From positions 1 through 46,929 of IMG/VR virus record IMGVR_UViG_3300033153_007039: a DNA stretch of 46,929 nucleotides; one strand, 5' to 3'. Every line of letters starts with the position of its first letter. The first letter of the stretch is position 1. Source of the DNA: a virus. This document shows positions 21,339-29,201 of the stretch, piece by piece. The position numbers and the translations under genes were made by a program. The notes below the pieces were generated by a model. It ran no database searches, was not told where the DNA came from, and worked only from the letters and a program-made list of their open reading frames with translations.

Positions 21339-21736
21339 TTTATGCTTATGTTGTGGCAGATTTACTTCATATTGGGCATTTAACTCATTTAGAGAATGCT
21401 AAGGCTCTTGGAGATAAATTAATTGTTGGTGTTTTAACTGATGAAGCAGTAATGGAAAAGAAAAAGAAACCAATTTTACATTTTGAAGAAAGATTTAGAT
21501 TAGTAAAATCTCTTAAATGTGTTGATTGTATAGTGATTCAAACAACATATTCTCCAATTCATAATATTAAAACTTTAAAACCAAATATTTTAATGGAGAG
21601 CGATAGCCATAATGAGCAAGACATAGAAAATGCTAAAAGAGCTATGGAACCTTGGGGTGGAAGGGTTATAGTTACACCATATTATCCTGAACAATCTTCA
21701 ACTAAAATTAAGAAGGAGATTAAAAATGCAGGCTAA
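21323..21736 (+). CDS. Cytidylyltransferase (nucleotidyltransferase, HxGH type)
   Basis: The 137-residue protein is about the length of glycerol-3-phosphate cytidylyltransferase. HIGH at residues 16-19 (LLHIGHLTHLENAK), RF...K in the middle and SSTKIK near the end are the family motifs. It transfers CMP (or another NMP) from NTP to a phosphorylated alcohol or sugar. The next-but-one gene is LicD-like, which uses CDP-activated choline-type or related groups, so the pair may attach a phospho-alcohol to a glycan. The substrate cannot be read from the sequence. Confidence 0.8.
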   Translation: MEKSIVYAYVVADLLHIGHLTHLENAKALGDKLIVGVLTDEAVMEKKKKPILHFEERFRLVKSLKCVDCIVIQTTYSPIHNIKTLKPNILMESDSHNEQDIENAKRAMEPWGGRVIVTPYYPEQSSTKIKKEIKNAG

Positions 21737-22274
21737 AGAATATGTTGATTGGTATAATGAGAAGTTTATACAAAGTTTAAGTAATGGGAATAACCTTTGT
21801 TTTCCTAAAGAGGACCAATTAGTTTTGATTGAACTTATTGAAAAATATGATATAAAATCTGTTTTAGAGTTTGGAACTTTTGAAGGGTGCACAACAAATT
21901 TAATACATTTACATCCAAATATTAAAAGAATAAAAACACTTGATTGGGGAAAACCCTATCCTATTGAACGATATGGTTCTTATTTTAAAAAAGCAAAAAA
22001 TGTTGAATTAGTATTTACCCAAACATCAGATTGGAAACCAAATGGAGAATATGATTTGGTTCTTATTGATGCAGGACATAGAGATTTTGAAGTAGAATAT
22101 GATACTGAACTTGCTTTAAGATTAAAACCTAAAATAATTGTTTGGCATGATTATCCTTTTAATCTTGAAGAAGATGAACGAGGTCATATAGGTGTTAAAT
22201 CAGTTGTTGATAATTTAGCAAAAACTATGGATATTAAATTTGGGGGAAAGAAGATAGCATGGTTGAAGATATGA
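21726..22274 (+). CDS. SAM-dependent methyltransferase-like protein (2)
   Basis: The 182-residue protein is a paralogue of the one at 20847: VLEFGTFEGCTTNLIHLHPNIKRIKTLDWG (motif I and II), YDLVLIDAGHRDFEVEYDTELALRLKPKIIVWHDYPF. It presumably methylates a sugar hydroxyl or a related small group. The two differ in length at the C-terminus. Confidence 0.75.
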   Translation: MQAKEYVDWYNEKFIQSLSNGNNLCFPKEDQLVLIELIEKYDIKSVLEFGTFEGCTTNLIHLHPNIKRIKTLDWGKPYPIERYGSYFKKAKNVELVFTQTSDWKPNGEYDLVLIDAGHRDFEVEYDTELALRLKPKIIVWHDYPFNLEEDERGHIGVKSVVDNLAKTMDIKFGGKKIAWLKI

Positions 22275-22837
22275 AACAAACTATGAAAAATACTTTATTT
22301 AAGTTCGATGATATTTGTAAAGAGTTAGGCATTACATTTTTTTTACTTCAAGGGACTTGTTTAGGATTTTATAGAGATGGTGGATTTATTCCTGGAGATG
22401 GAGATATTGATTTATATGTAAAATGTAGTAAGAAAAAGTTAATAAAATTATTTGAAGAATGTGAAAAGAGGCAAATATATCCAGAGAAAAATTGTTTTTC
22501 TAATGTTTTTGAGAATGCTAAAGGAGAAGAAATAAATAGACATCTTAAAGTTGGAAGTTATTGGATTGATTGTTATTTTAAAATGTTAGACGATAGAAAA
22601 ATGTTTATGATTAAAACCGATAAAGTAGAAGTTTTTGGAAGAACTTTTAATTGCCCTCACCCTGTTGATGCTTACTTAACTTTAGAATTTGGAAATTGGA
22701 AAGTTAAATGTGGACAAAAAAGTAGAGGCAGAGGTTCTCCACTTCCTGAACCTTCAAAAGATTTATCTTGGGAAGAATTATTGGCTGCACCAAAATGGTT
22801 AAGAGATACTAAAAGACATGATAGGGGTAAAATATGA
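22259..22837 (+). CDS. LicD-family phosphotransferase
   Basis: The 192-residue protein has the LicD signature near residues 28-55: LLQGTCLGFYRDGGFIPGDGDIDLYV, close to GT-LG-R-GFIPWDDDID. It belongs to the nucleotidyltransferase-fold enzymes that add phosphocholine or related groups to surface glycans. The second Asp of the usual DDD set is Gly here (GDGDID), but two Asp remain. ATG 22271, in an ATGA overlap with the stop before, is an alternative start. Fits functionally with the cytidylyltransferase at 21323. Confidence 0.8.
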   Translation: MVEDMKQTMKNTLFKFDDICKELGITFFLLQGTCLGFYRDGGFIPGDGDIDLYVKCSKKKLIKLFEECEKRQIYPEKNCFSNVFENAKGEEINRHLKVGSYWIDCYFKMLDDRKMFMIKTDKVEVFGRTFNCPHPVDAYLTLEFGNWKVKCGQKSRGRGSPLPEPSKDLSWEELLAAPKWLRDTKRHDRGKI

Positions 22838-23913
22838 AAAGATTAATGGATGGAACAAAATTACTTTGGCATATGGATAGGGTTAAAGAACACTATGATG
22901 AAGGCAAAAGGATTTCTCCTTTATTGATTAATATTGGGGCAACTAAAAAATGTAATGCTAATTGTATTTATTGTTATGGAGTTTTTCAAGGCAAAGATCA
23001 AAAATCCACAATAGACAGAGAACCATTACTCCATTTATTTTATTCTGCACCAAAATTAGGTGTTAAAGCTATTGAAATAATTGGAGATGGAGAACCAACA
23101 TTAAATCCTCACATCTATGATGCTATGGATATTGGAAAAAAAGAAGGATTAGACATGGCATTTTCTACTAATGGAATTTTACTTGACACTGATGAAAAGA
23201 GAGAAAATGTTTTAAGGAATTGTTCTTGGATGAGATTTAATCTATCCGCAGGAACAAGAGAGGGCTATAAAAAAATTCATAGAGTTGATAAGTTTGAGAA
23301 AGTTGTTGAAAATATAAAAAGAATGGTTGAATTAAAGAAATATCCATATGGATATCCATGTGATGTTGGATTACAAGCAGTTTATGTTCCAGGACTTATG
23401 GACCAAGATATAATTGATGAATCGATTTTAGCAAGAGATTTAGGAGTTGATTATTTATTAATTAAACAATGTTCTCTCCCAGAAAAAGGGGTTGTTGCAG
23501 ACATCTCTTTTGATGTAAATGATTATGATAAACCAGAAATAAAAAGTATTTTAAAAAGATGTGAAAGTTTATCAAATGATAAAACAGATATAGTTGTTAA
23601 ATGGGAATTTATGCAAATAGGAAAAAGAAGGCCATATGATCATTGTGTTGATGCCCCCCTAATTTTTCAGGTTAGTGGAAATGGAAAATGTTATCCTTGT
23701 GGTTATCTTTTTGGAAATGAAGAATATGAATATGGAGATTTAAACACGCAATCACTTCAAGGGATTTTAGAAAGTGAAAAATATTGGGAGATAATAGATA
23801 AAATGAAAAAGTTTGATGTTCATAATGATTGTGAAGGCTGTTGTAGACATGATAAAATAAATGAATTTTTATCTGAATATTTAGATAAACCAAATGGAGT
23901 TAATTTTATATGA
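22834..23913 (+). CDS. Radical SAM enzyme with SPASM-like end (2)
   Basis: The 359-residue protein has CNANCIYC at residues 40-47, GDGEPTLNP near 88-96, and two more Cys groups towards the C-terminus (CYPCGYLFG and CEGCCRHDK) as in SPASM or twitch domains that carry extra iron-sulfur clusters. Such enzymes modify peptides, cofactors or sugars. It overlaps genes on both sides by 4 bases. Distinct from the radical SAM at 19232 in length and cluster layout. Confidence 0.8.
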   Translation: MKRLMDGTKLLWHMDRVKEHYDEGKRISPLLINIGATKKCNANCIYCYGVFQGKDQKSTIDREPLLHLFYSAPKLGVKAIEIIGDGEPTLNPHIYDAMDIGKKEGLDMAFSTNGILLDTDEKRENVLRNCSWMRFNLSAGTREGYKKIHRVDKFEKVVENIKRMVELKKYPYGYPCDVGLQAVYVPGLMDQDIIDESILARDLGVDYLLIKQCSLPEKGVVADISFDVNDYDKPEIKSILKRCESLSNDKTDIVVKWEFMQIGKRRPYDHCVDAPLIFQVSGNGKCYPCGYLFGNEEYEYGDLNTQSLQGILESEKYWEIIDKMKKFDVHNDCEGCCRHDKINEFLSEYLDKPNGVNFI

Positions 23914-24464
23914 TAAAGGATTTAATCTGGAAAAAAGTAATGGGATTTACAGTTACCCAATTTGAAAGAGTTAGTTATCTTATTGATGCAGTTGAAGAAA
24001 TAGTGAAAAATAAAATTGAGGGAGATTTTGTTGAATGTGGAATTAAATTTGGTGGAAGTTGTATGGCTATGGATCTTGCTTTAAAAGAATTAAAAGAAAA
24101 AAGAAAAATTTGGATGTATGATGTTTTTAATAAAGAGTTTGAGGATTGTCCTTCTGAAGAAGAAATAAGGAAATTAATGAAAGGAGTAGACACAGAAATT
24201 GTTGTTGGAAATGTATTAAAAACTATCCCAGAAAAGATGCCAAAGAAAATTGCTTTATTGAGATTAGATACAAATTTCTTTAGTTCTACTTATCACGAAT
24301 TAGTTCATTTATATCCTTTACTTGAAAAAGGTGGAATTTTAATCATCGATGATTATGGACATTGGCCTCAATGCAAAGAAGCAGTTGATAAATATTTAGA
24401 AGAAAATAATATAAAATCTAAATTAAATGTAATTGATTACACTGGAAGATGGCTAAGAAAATAG
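23910..24464 (+). CDS. TylF/MycF-type sugar O-methyltransferase
   Basis: The 184-residue protein shows the macrocin O-methyltransferase pattern: GDFVECGIKFGGSCMAMDLAL (SAM site), WMYDVF, LLRLDTNFFSSTYHELVHLYPLLEKGGILIIDDYGHWPQCKEAVDKYL (metal and catalytic region with the Asp pair). The N-terminal arm is shorter than in TylF. The family methylates hydroxyls of deoxysugars, which suits the GDP-deoxyhexose reductase at the start of the cluster. Confidence 0.8.
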   Translation: MIKDLIWKKVMGFTVTQFERVSYLIDAVEEIVKNKIEGDFVECGIKFGGSCMAMDLALKELKEKRKIWMYDVFNKEFEDCPSEEEIRKLMKGVDTEIVVGNVLKTIPEKMPKKIALLRLDTNFFSSTYHELVHLYPLLEKGGILIIDDYGHWPQCKEAVDKYLEENNIKSKLNVIDYTGRWLRK

Positions 24465-25204
24465 ATAAAGATAAAATAATAAATAAAGATTTAAGAAGGA
24501 GAATAATTACTGAAGGAACTAAACGTAAACATGGGCATTATGGTTCATCTATGAGTTGTGTGGACACAGTTGCTTATCTTTATAGGAAAGTAATGAAAGA
24601 AAATGATATTTTTATTATGAGTAAAGGACATGGCGCACCTGCACTCCATGTAGTTTTAGAAGAAAAAGGGATTATACCCCCTTGGACAATTCACATTGAA
24701 TATGCTGAAAATCAAGGAATTAAAGCTACTGGGGGTTCTCTTGGACATGGTTTATCTATTGCTTTAGGCAGAGCTTATGCTAAAAAATATTTAAAAAAAG
24801 ATGGTGGAAAAGTTTATTGTATGTTGGGAGATGGAGAATTACAAGAAGGGATGATTTGGGAAAGTTTTAATATTGCCAAAAAATTTAAAATTGATAATTT
24901 AATACCTTTAGTTGATTGGAATAAATATCAAGCGATTGATTCACTTGAAGAAGTTATGGAAGAAGATTATGGAACTATAAAAAATAAATTAAATGCTTTT
25001 GGATATAATGTAACAAAAGTAAATGGACATAATAATAGAAGTCTAAGTAAATTAAATAGATTAGAAAAAGGATTAAATGCAGTAGTTTTAGATACAATTA
25101 AAGGATTGGGTGTTCCTGTTTTACATAGAAATCCTACATTTCATGTTTATTATTTTCATGAACATCCAGAAGAGATGAAGGAGGCTTTAGATTATTTAAA
25201 ATGA
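24449..25204 (+). CDS. Transketolase, N-terminal (TPP-binding) subunit
   Basis: The 251-residue protein covers the thiamine diphosphate-binding half: SKGHGAPALH, GGSLGHGLSIALG, GDGELQEGMIWESFNIA..., and VDWNK, the GDG-x(about 28)-N metal motif. Many archaea have transketolase in two genes, so the split is normal. It would transfer two-carbon units between sugars, or act on an activated sugar as in branched-sugar pathways. Overlaps the TylF-type gene by 16 bases. Confidence 0.85.
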   Translation: MAKKIDKDKIINKDLRRRIITEGTKRKHGHYGSSMSCVDTVAYLYRKVMKENDIFIMSKGHGAPALHVVLEEKGIIPPWTIHIEYAENQGIKATGGSLGHGLSIALGRAYAKKYLKKDGGKVYCMLGDGELQEGMIWESFNIAKKFKIDNLIPLVDWNKYQAIDSLEEVMEEDYGTIKNKLNAFGYNVTKVNGHNNRSLSKLNRLEKGLNAVVLDTIKGLGVPVLHRNPTFHVYYFHEHPEEMKEALDYLK

Positions 25205-25284
25205 CAATTTTAGAATTTATAGCATATAAGATATTTAGAATGCCTAAATTTTGTTACGATAATTGGGGGTATTATTATCCATGA
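25201..25284 (+). CDS. 27-residue peptide between transketolase subunits
   Basis: The frame begins in an ATGA with the first subunit and ends in an ATGA with the second (MTILEFIAYKIFRMPKFCYDNWGYYY). Both overlaps suggest translation, if only to pass ribosomes along. The N-terminal half is hydrophobic. No known function. Confidence 0.4.
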   Translation: MTILEFIAYKIFRMPKFCYDNWGYYYP

Positions 25285-25790
25285 GATATAGGTTTGGAAA
25301 ACTATTAGCTGAAATGATTAAGAAAGATCCAAAAATTTATGTTCTTTGTGCAGATATTGGATTTGGAGTTTTTGATACTTTAAAGGCTGAAACACCAGAC
25401 CATTTAATTAATACTGGGATAGCAGAACAGGCTACTATTGGAATGGCAGCAGGAATGGCTATGGAAGGATATAAACCAGTTGTTTATACAATTACCCCTT
25501 TCTTACTTGAAAGACCTTATGAATCAATTAAATTAAATGTAATGCAACAAAAACAAAATGTTAAGTTAGTTAGTTATGGAGATTATCCAGACTTAGGCCC
25601 AACACACGTTACAAGTAATTTAGAACTTCTTTGCGAAGCATTAAAAATTCCATTACTTAAACCAAAATCTATTGATGAAACATTGAGTATGACAAGAGAT
25701 ATGTTTAAACATAAAGATCCAATTTTTATGTATTTAGCAAAGGCACCTAAAGATGAACCAGAAAGAAATATTAAGGATTATTTAAAATGA
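25281..25790 (+). CDS. Transketolase, C-terminal (pyrimidine-binding) subunit, shortened
   Basis: The 169-residue protein carries the second TPP half: VLCADIGFGVFD, LINTGIAEQATIGMAAGMAMEGYKPVVYTITPFLLERPYE (with the catalytic Glu in GIAEQ), GDYPDLGPTH. The usual third, C-terminal regulatory domain of about 120 residues is absent. ATG 25281 is chosen because it overlaps the stop of the small ORF. Confidence 0.8.
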   Translation: MRYRFGKLLAEMIKKDPKIYVLCADIGFGVFDTLKAETPDHLINTGIAEQATIGMAAGMAMEGYKPVVYTITPFLLERPYESIKLNVMQQKQNVKLVSYGDYPDLGPTHVTSNLELLCEALKIPLLKPKSIDETLSMTRDMFKHKDPIFMYLAKAPKDEPERNIKDYLK

Positions 25791-26254
25791 ATAAAAAAAT
25801 ACAAGGCAAAAAGAATAGAGCATCCGGTCAGAGATTTGAACTTAAAGTTAGAAAGGATTTAGAGGGCAAGGGATGGGTTGTTTCTAAATGGATGAATAAT
25901 GTTGAATTTAGCACAACTAATTTTCATGCTGCATTTATAAAATTAGTCCCAGCAAAACATAAATTTAGAGGAAAAGGAATCCCTATGGCTATTGGAACAG
26001 GATTTCCTGATTTTATTGCTTATGCTTTATATGAAGTTCCAAAAAACATAAAAGAATTTGGATTTATTAATGAATATGAATTTGGAGAGGATAATGTTAT
26101 TGGAGTAGAATGCAAATCAAATGGTTATCTTGACAAAGAAGAAAAAGAGAAATGTAGATGGCTCTTAGACAATAATATATTTAGTAAGATATTAATAGCT
26201 AAGAAAGGAAAAAAAAGAGGTGAAATAATTTATGAAGATTATATGGGCGGGTAA
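25787..26254 (+). CDS. PD-(D/E)XK nuclease, Holliday-junction-resolvase-like
   Basis: The 155-residue protein has KKNRASGQRFELKVRKDLEGKGWVVSKW, resembling the Hjc N-terminus, then GFPDFIAY (Asp of the nuclease core) and VIGVECKSNGYLDKEEKEKCRWLL (the ExK). This is the archaeal Hjc/VRR-type nuclease layout. It could resolve branched DNA before packaging, in step with the RuvB-like protein. It is placed oddly among glycan genes but overlaps both neighbours. Confidence 0.75.
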   Translation: MNKKIQGKKNRASGQRFELKVRKDLEGKGWVVSKWMNNVEFSTTNFHAAFIKLVPAKHKFRGKGIPMAIGTGFPDFIAYALYEVPKNIKEFGFINEYEFGEDNVIGVECKSNGYLDKEEKEKCRWLLDNNIFSKILIAKKGKKRGEIIYEDYMGG

Positions 26255-27293
26255 TGTATTTAATCCAACAGGGTTAGCAACTGCAAATAGAGAAATAGTT
26301 AAGGCTTTATTAAAATTAGGGACAGAAATTCAATGCACAGATATTTGGCATGATGGTTTTGAATTTAATAAGGGATTAAAGGGTTTGAATAATCCTATAA
26401 ATCCAAATCCTAAAACTACAAAAGTAACAACAATCTTTGCAGACTATCCTCAATTTTGGAGAGAGGGACATGGAAAATTAGTTGGATATTTTTTACATGA
26501 AGGAACAAGATTAATTCCAGGATGGAATAATTTAATTAATAGAGTTGAAAAATTAATTGTTTGTTCAGAAGCAACAAGAAATTTATTTAAATGGAATGAT
26601 GTAGTGATTCCTATTGAAGTTGTGCCTTATGGAACAAATCCAGAAATTTATAAGCCTGGAGAAGATCCAACTGGAACATTTGTATTTCTTTCTGTTAATT
26701 CCTGGACAGGAAAAGAAGGAGATAGAAAAGGAACAGATTTATTGATTAAAGCTTTTGATGAAGAATTTAAAGATGAAGATGTAAGATTAGTTTTAAAGAT
26801 TGGAACTTTTTGGGAGAAAGGAATAAATTATCAACAAGCAATTCAAAATATCTTAGGACATATAAATGATAAAATAATAGTTAATGGGAAATATGTTACA
26901 GAAGATGAATTAGCAGAACATTATTATAAAAAAGCAAATTGCTTTGTAGCCCCAACTCGTGGAGAAGCATTTGGATTAACTATCATAAATGCTATGGCTT
27001 GTGGATTGCCAGTAATTGTTACAAAAGATGTGAACTCAGGACATATGGATTTTTGTAAAGGAAAAGATTCTGTTCTTTGGGTAGATGCCCCTGAAGTAAT
27101 ACAAGGAGATAGAAGATTTTATGCTGAAGGAAATATGTTAGCTGAACCAGATTTAGAAAGCCTAAAAAAACAAATGAGATTTGCTTATGAAAATAAAGAT
27201 TTAAGAGAAAAAGCATTAATTGTTTCAGAAGATATAAGAAAGAATTGGACTTGGACTCGAACAGCAGAAAAATTATTAGAGGTTTTGAAATGA
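26232..27293 (+). CDS. GT4 family glycosyltransferase (1)
   Basis: The 353-residue GT-B enzyme has MKIIWAGNVFNPTGLATANREIVKAL at the start, VPYGTNPEIYKPGE linking the two domains, and a C-terminal domain with NSWTGKEGDRKGTDLLIKAF and PTRGEAFGLTIINAMACGLPVIVT, the E-x7-E donor-binding motif. Retaining transfer from a nucleotide sugar is expected in the cytoplasm. A second GT4 lies at 27972. Confidence 0.85.
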   Translation: MKIIWAGNVFNPTGLATANREIVKALLKLGTEIQCTDIWHDGFEFNKGLKGLNNPINPNPKTTKVTTIFADYPQFWREGHGKLVGYFLHEGTRLIPGWNNLINRVEKLIVCSEATRNLFKWNDVVIPIEVVPYGTNPEIYKPGEDPTGTFVFLSVNSWTGKEGDRKGTDLLIKAFDEEFKDEDVRLVLKIGTFWEKGINYQQAIQNILGHINDKIIVNGKYVTEDELAEHYYKKANCFVAPTRGEAFGLTIINAMACGLPVIVTKDVNSGHMDFCKGKDSVLWVDAPEVIQGDRRFYAEGNMLAEPDLESLKKQMRFAYENKDLREKALIVSEDIRKNWTWTRTAEKLLEVLK

Positions 27294-27988
27294 ATCCAGA
27301 ACAATTAAAAGAAATGCAAGAAATTCAGTGGTGGCATAAGATGGAATTAGATGGGGTTATGACCCCTGGGAGAGATTTTACTCAAGAGAAATTAATAACA
27401 ATTAAGTTGCCTCAAGATTTAAAAGGGAAGAAAGTAATAGATGTTGGAGCTTGGGATGGTTTCTTTTCGTTTGAATGTGAGAGAAGAGGAGCAGATGTTT
27501 TAGCAATAGATACTATTATGTGGAAAGAAGGACCCACTTTTAATTCACAGAAAAATAAAGAAACAATACATTCTGGAAAAAAAGGTTTTGATTTTGCACA
27601 TAAAATTTTAAATTCTAAAGTTCAAAGTAAAGAAATAGAAGTTATGGATTTAGCGAACATATTGGAACTTCAACAATTTGATTTAGTTTTATGTTTGGGA
27701 ATACTTTATCATATGAAAGATCCACTTGGGATGTGTAAAGTGATGTATAACCTTTGTGAGGAGAATGGAATGTTGATACTTGAAACGCATACAGATATGT
27801 TTTCAATAGATAAACCTGTAATGGCTTTTTATCCAGAAAATGAATGTAATAATGATCCTGGAACTTGGTTTGGACCAAATCCTCAATGTATTGAAGCAAT
27901 GTTAAAAGTTGTAGGATTTAAAGATATTAGAAATGTTTATCAAAATGATAAAACTCATAGGGTGGTGTTCCATGCAAGAAAAAATTAA
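27290..27988 (+). CDS. Class I SAM methyltransferase (CmoB-like fold)
   Basis: The 232-residue protein has KKVIDVGAWDGFFSFECERRGADVLAID (motif I and post-I), FDLVLCLGILYHMKDPLGM (motif of the CmoB/UbiE-like group) and GMLILETHTD. N-terminal residues form helices with WWHKMEL. It is probably a sugar or other small-molecule methyltransferase in this cluster rather than a tRNA enzyme. Start at ATG 27290 overlaps the GT4 stop (ATGA). Confidence 0.8.
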   Translation: MNPEQLKEMQEIQWWHKMELDGVMTPGRDFTQEKLITIKLPQDLKGKKVIDVGAWDGFFSFECERRGADVLAIDTIMWKEGPTFNSQKNKETIHSGKKGFDFAHKILNSKVQSKEIEVMDLANILELQQFDLVLCLGILYHMKDPLGMCKVMYNLCEENGMLILETHTDMFSIDKPVMAFYPENECNNDPGTWFGPNPQCIEAMLKVVGFKDIRNVYQNDKTHRVVFHARKN

Positions 27989-29201
27989 AGTGATGAGTTT
28001 TGGAGATAATCCAAAAATGTCCACAGGATATGGTTGCGTTTGGGATAATCTTCTAAAAAGATTTGCTAAACTTAAATCAGATTGGGATTTTATGCACGTT
28101 GGATGGCAAAATACTGATAGACCTAATAAAACTTCAGATGGATATATTATGCTTCCAAGACATAGAGATAATTGGGGTTTTGATATTGTAGCAAATTATT
28201 TAATGAAATATAAACCAGACATTTTAGTTACTTTAGCAGATATAGGGAAACAATCAGGTTTTATTCCAGGAGTAAATAATGCAAGGAAAGCAGGTTGGAA
28301 GGGAAAATGGATTATGTATTCTCCTATTGATTGTCATCAATGGGCATTACATTGGGATGAAATATTAATGGCTTCTGATGTAAATGTTGCAATGGCTAAG
28401 TTTGGAGAAACTATGTTTAAAAAACATAATGTTCCAAATATAAAATTTATTCCTCATGGAGTTGATACAGATAAATATAAACCAATAAACAGAGAAGAAA
28501 TAAGAACAAAATTTGGGATTAATGATAAATTTGTTTGTGGATTTATTGGAAGAAATCAGACAAGAAAGATGTTACCTTATTTAATGAGAGGATTTGCTAA
28601 ATTTTCTAAAGGAAAAGAGGATGTTGCTTTATTATTACATACAGATAATATGCCCCCAGGGGGGGAAGGGAGAGGACACGTAATTGATGGGCTTGTTTGG
28701 AAATATGAAAAAGAAACTGAACAGAATTTATTTACAAGTAAAAAGATAATGCTTACAGAAGCTAATATGGATGTTCTGACAAGACAAGGAATCCAACCAG
28801 AAAATCTAAATGATATTTATAATCTATTTGATTTGTTTGTTTATTCAACAGGGGGAGAAGGATTTGGATTGCCTGGAATAGAATGTCAAAGTGCAGGAGT
28901 CCCTATTATTATGTCTGACAATACAACAGGTCCTGAATTAGCAGGGAAATCTGGTGAGTTAATAAAAATGTTAAAAGATACTCATGGAAGAATTATTGGA
29001 TTAATTGGAACAAATGGTGTTGAAAATTATGTCCCAGATGATGAACACATTAAAGAACTTCTTGAAAAATATTATATAGATTGGAAATCTGGAAAATATT
29101 TATTAAAACAAATGTCTGAAGCAGGGAGAAAACACGCACTAACTTATAATTGGGATATAATCTCTAAGCAATGGATAACGTTGTTTGAAGAAAATATATG
29201 A
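27972..29201 (+). CDS. GT4 family glycosyltransferase (2)
   Basis: The 409-residue GT-B enzyme begins VMSFGDNPKMSTGYGCVWDNLLKRF, has the interdomain FIPHGVDTDKYKP, then GFIGRNQTRKMLPYLMRGFAKF and YSTGGEGFGLPGIECQSAGVPIIMSDNTTGPEL (E-x7-E). It overlaps the methyltransferase by 17 bases and the terminase gene by 4, so glycan and packaging genes share one mRNA. Confidence 0.85.
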   Translation: MQEKIKVMSFGDNPKMSTGYGCVWDNLLKRFAKLKSDWDFMHVGWQNTDRPNKTSDGYIMLPRHRDNWGFDIVANYLMKYKPDILVTLADIGKQSGFIPGVNNARKAGWKGKWIMYSPIDCHQWALHWDEILMASDVNVAMAKFGETMFKKHNVPNIKFIPHGVDTDKYKPINREEIRTKFGINDKFVCGFIGRNQTRKMLPYLMRGFAKFSKGKEDVALLLHTDNMPPGGEGRGHVIDGLVWKYEKETEQNLFTSKKIMLTEANMDVLTRQGIQPENLNDIYNLFDLFVYSTGGEGFGLPGIECQSAGVPIIMSDNTTGPELAGKSGELIKMLKDTHGRIIGLIGTNGVENYVPDDEHIKELLEKYYIDWKSGKYLLKQMSEAGRKHALTYNWDIISKQWITLFEENI

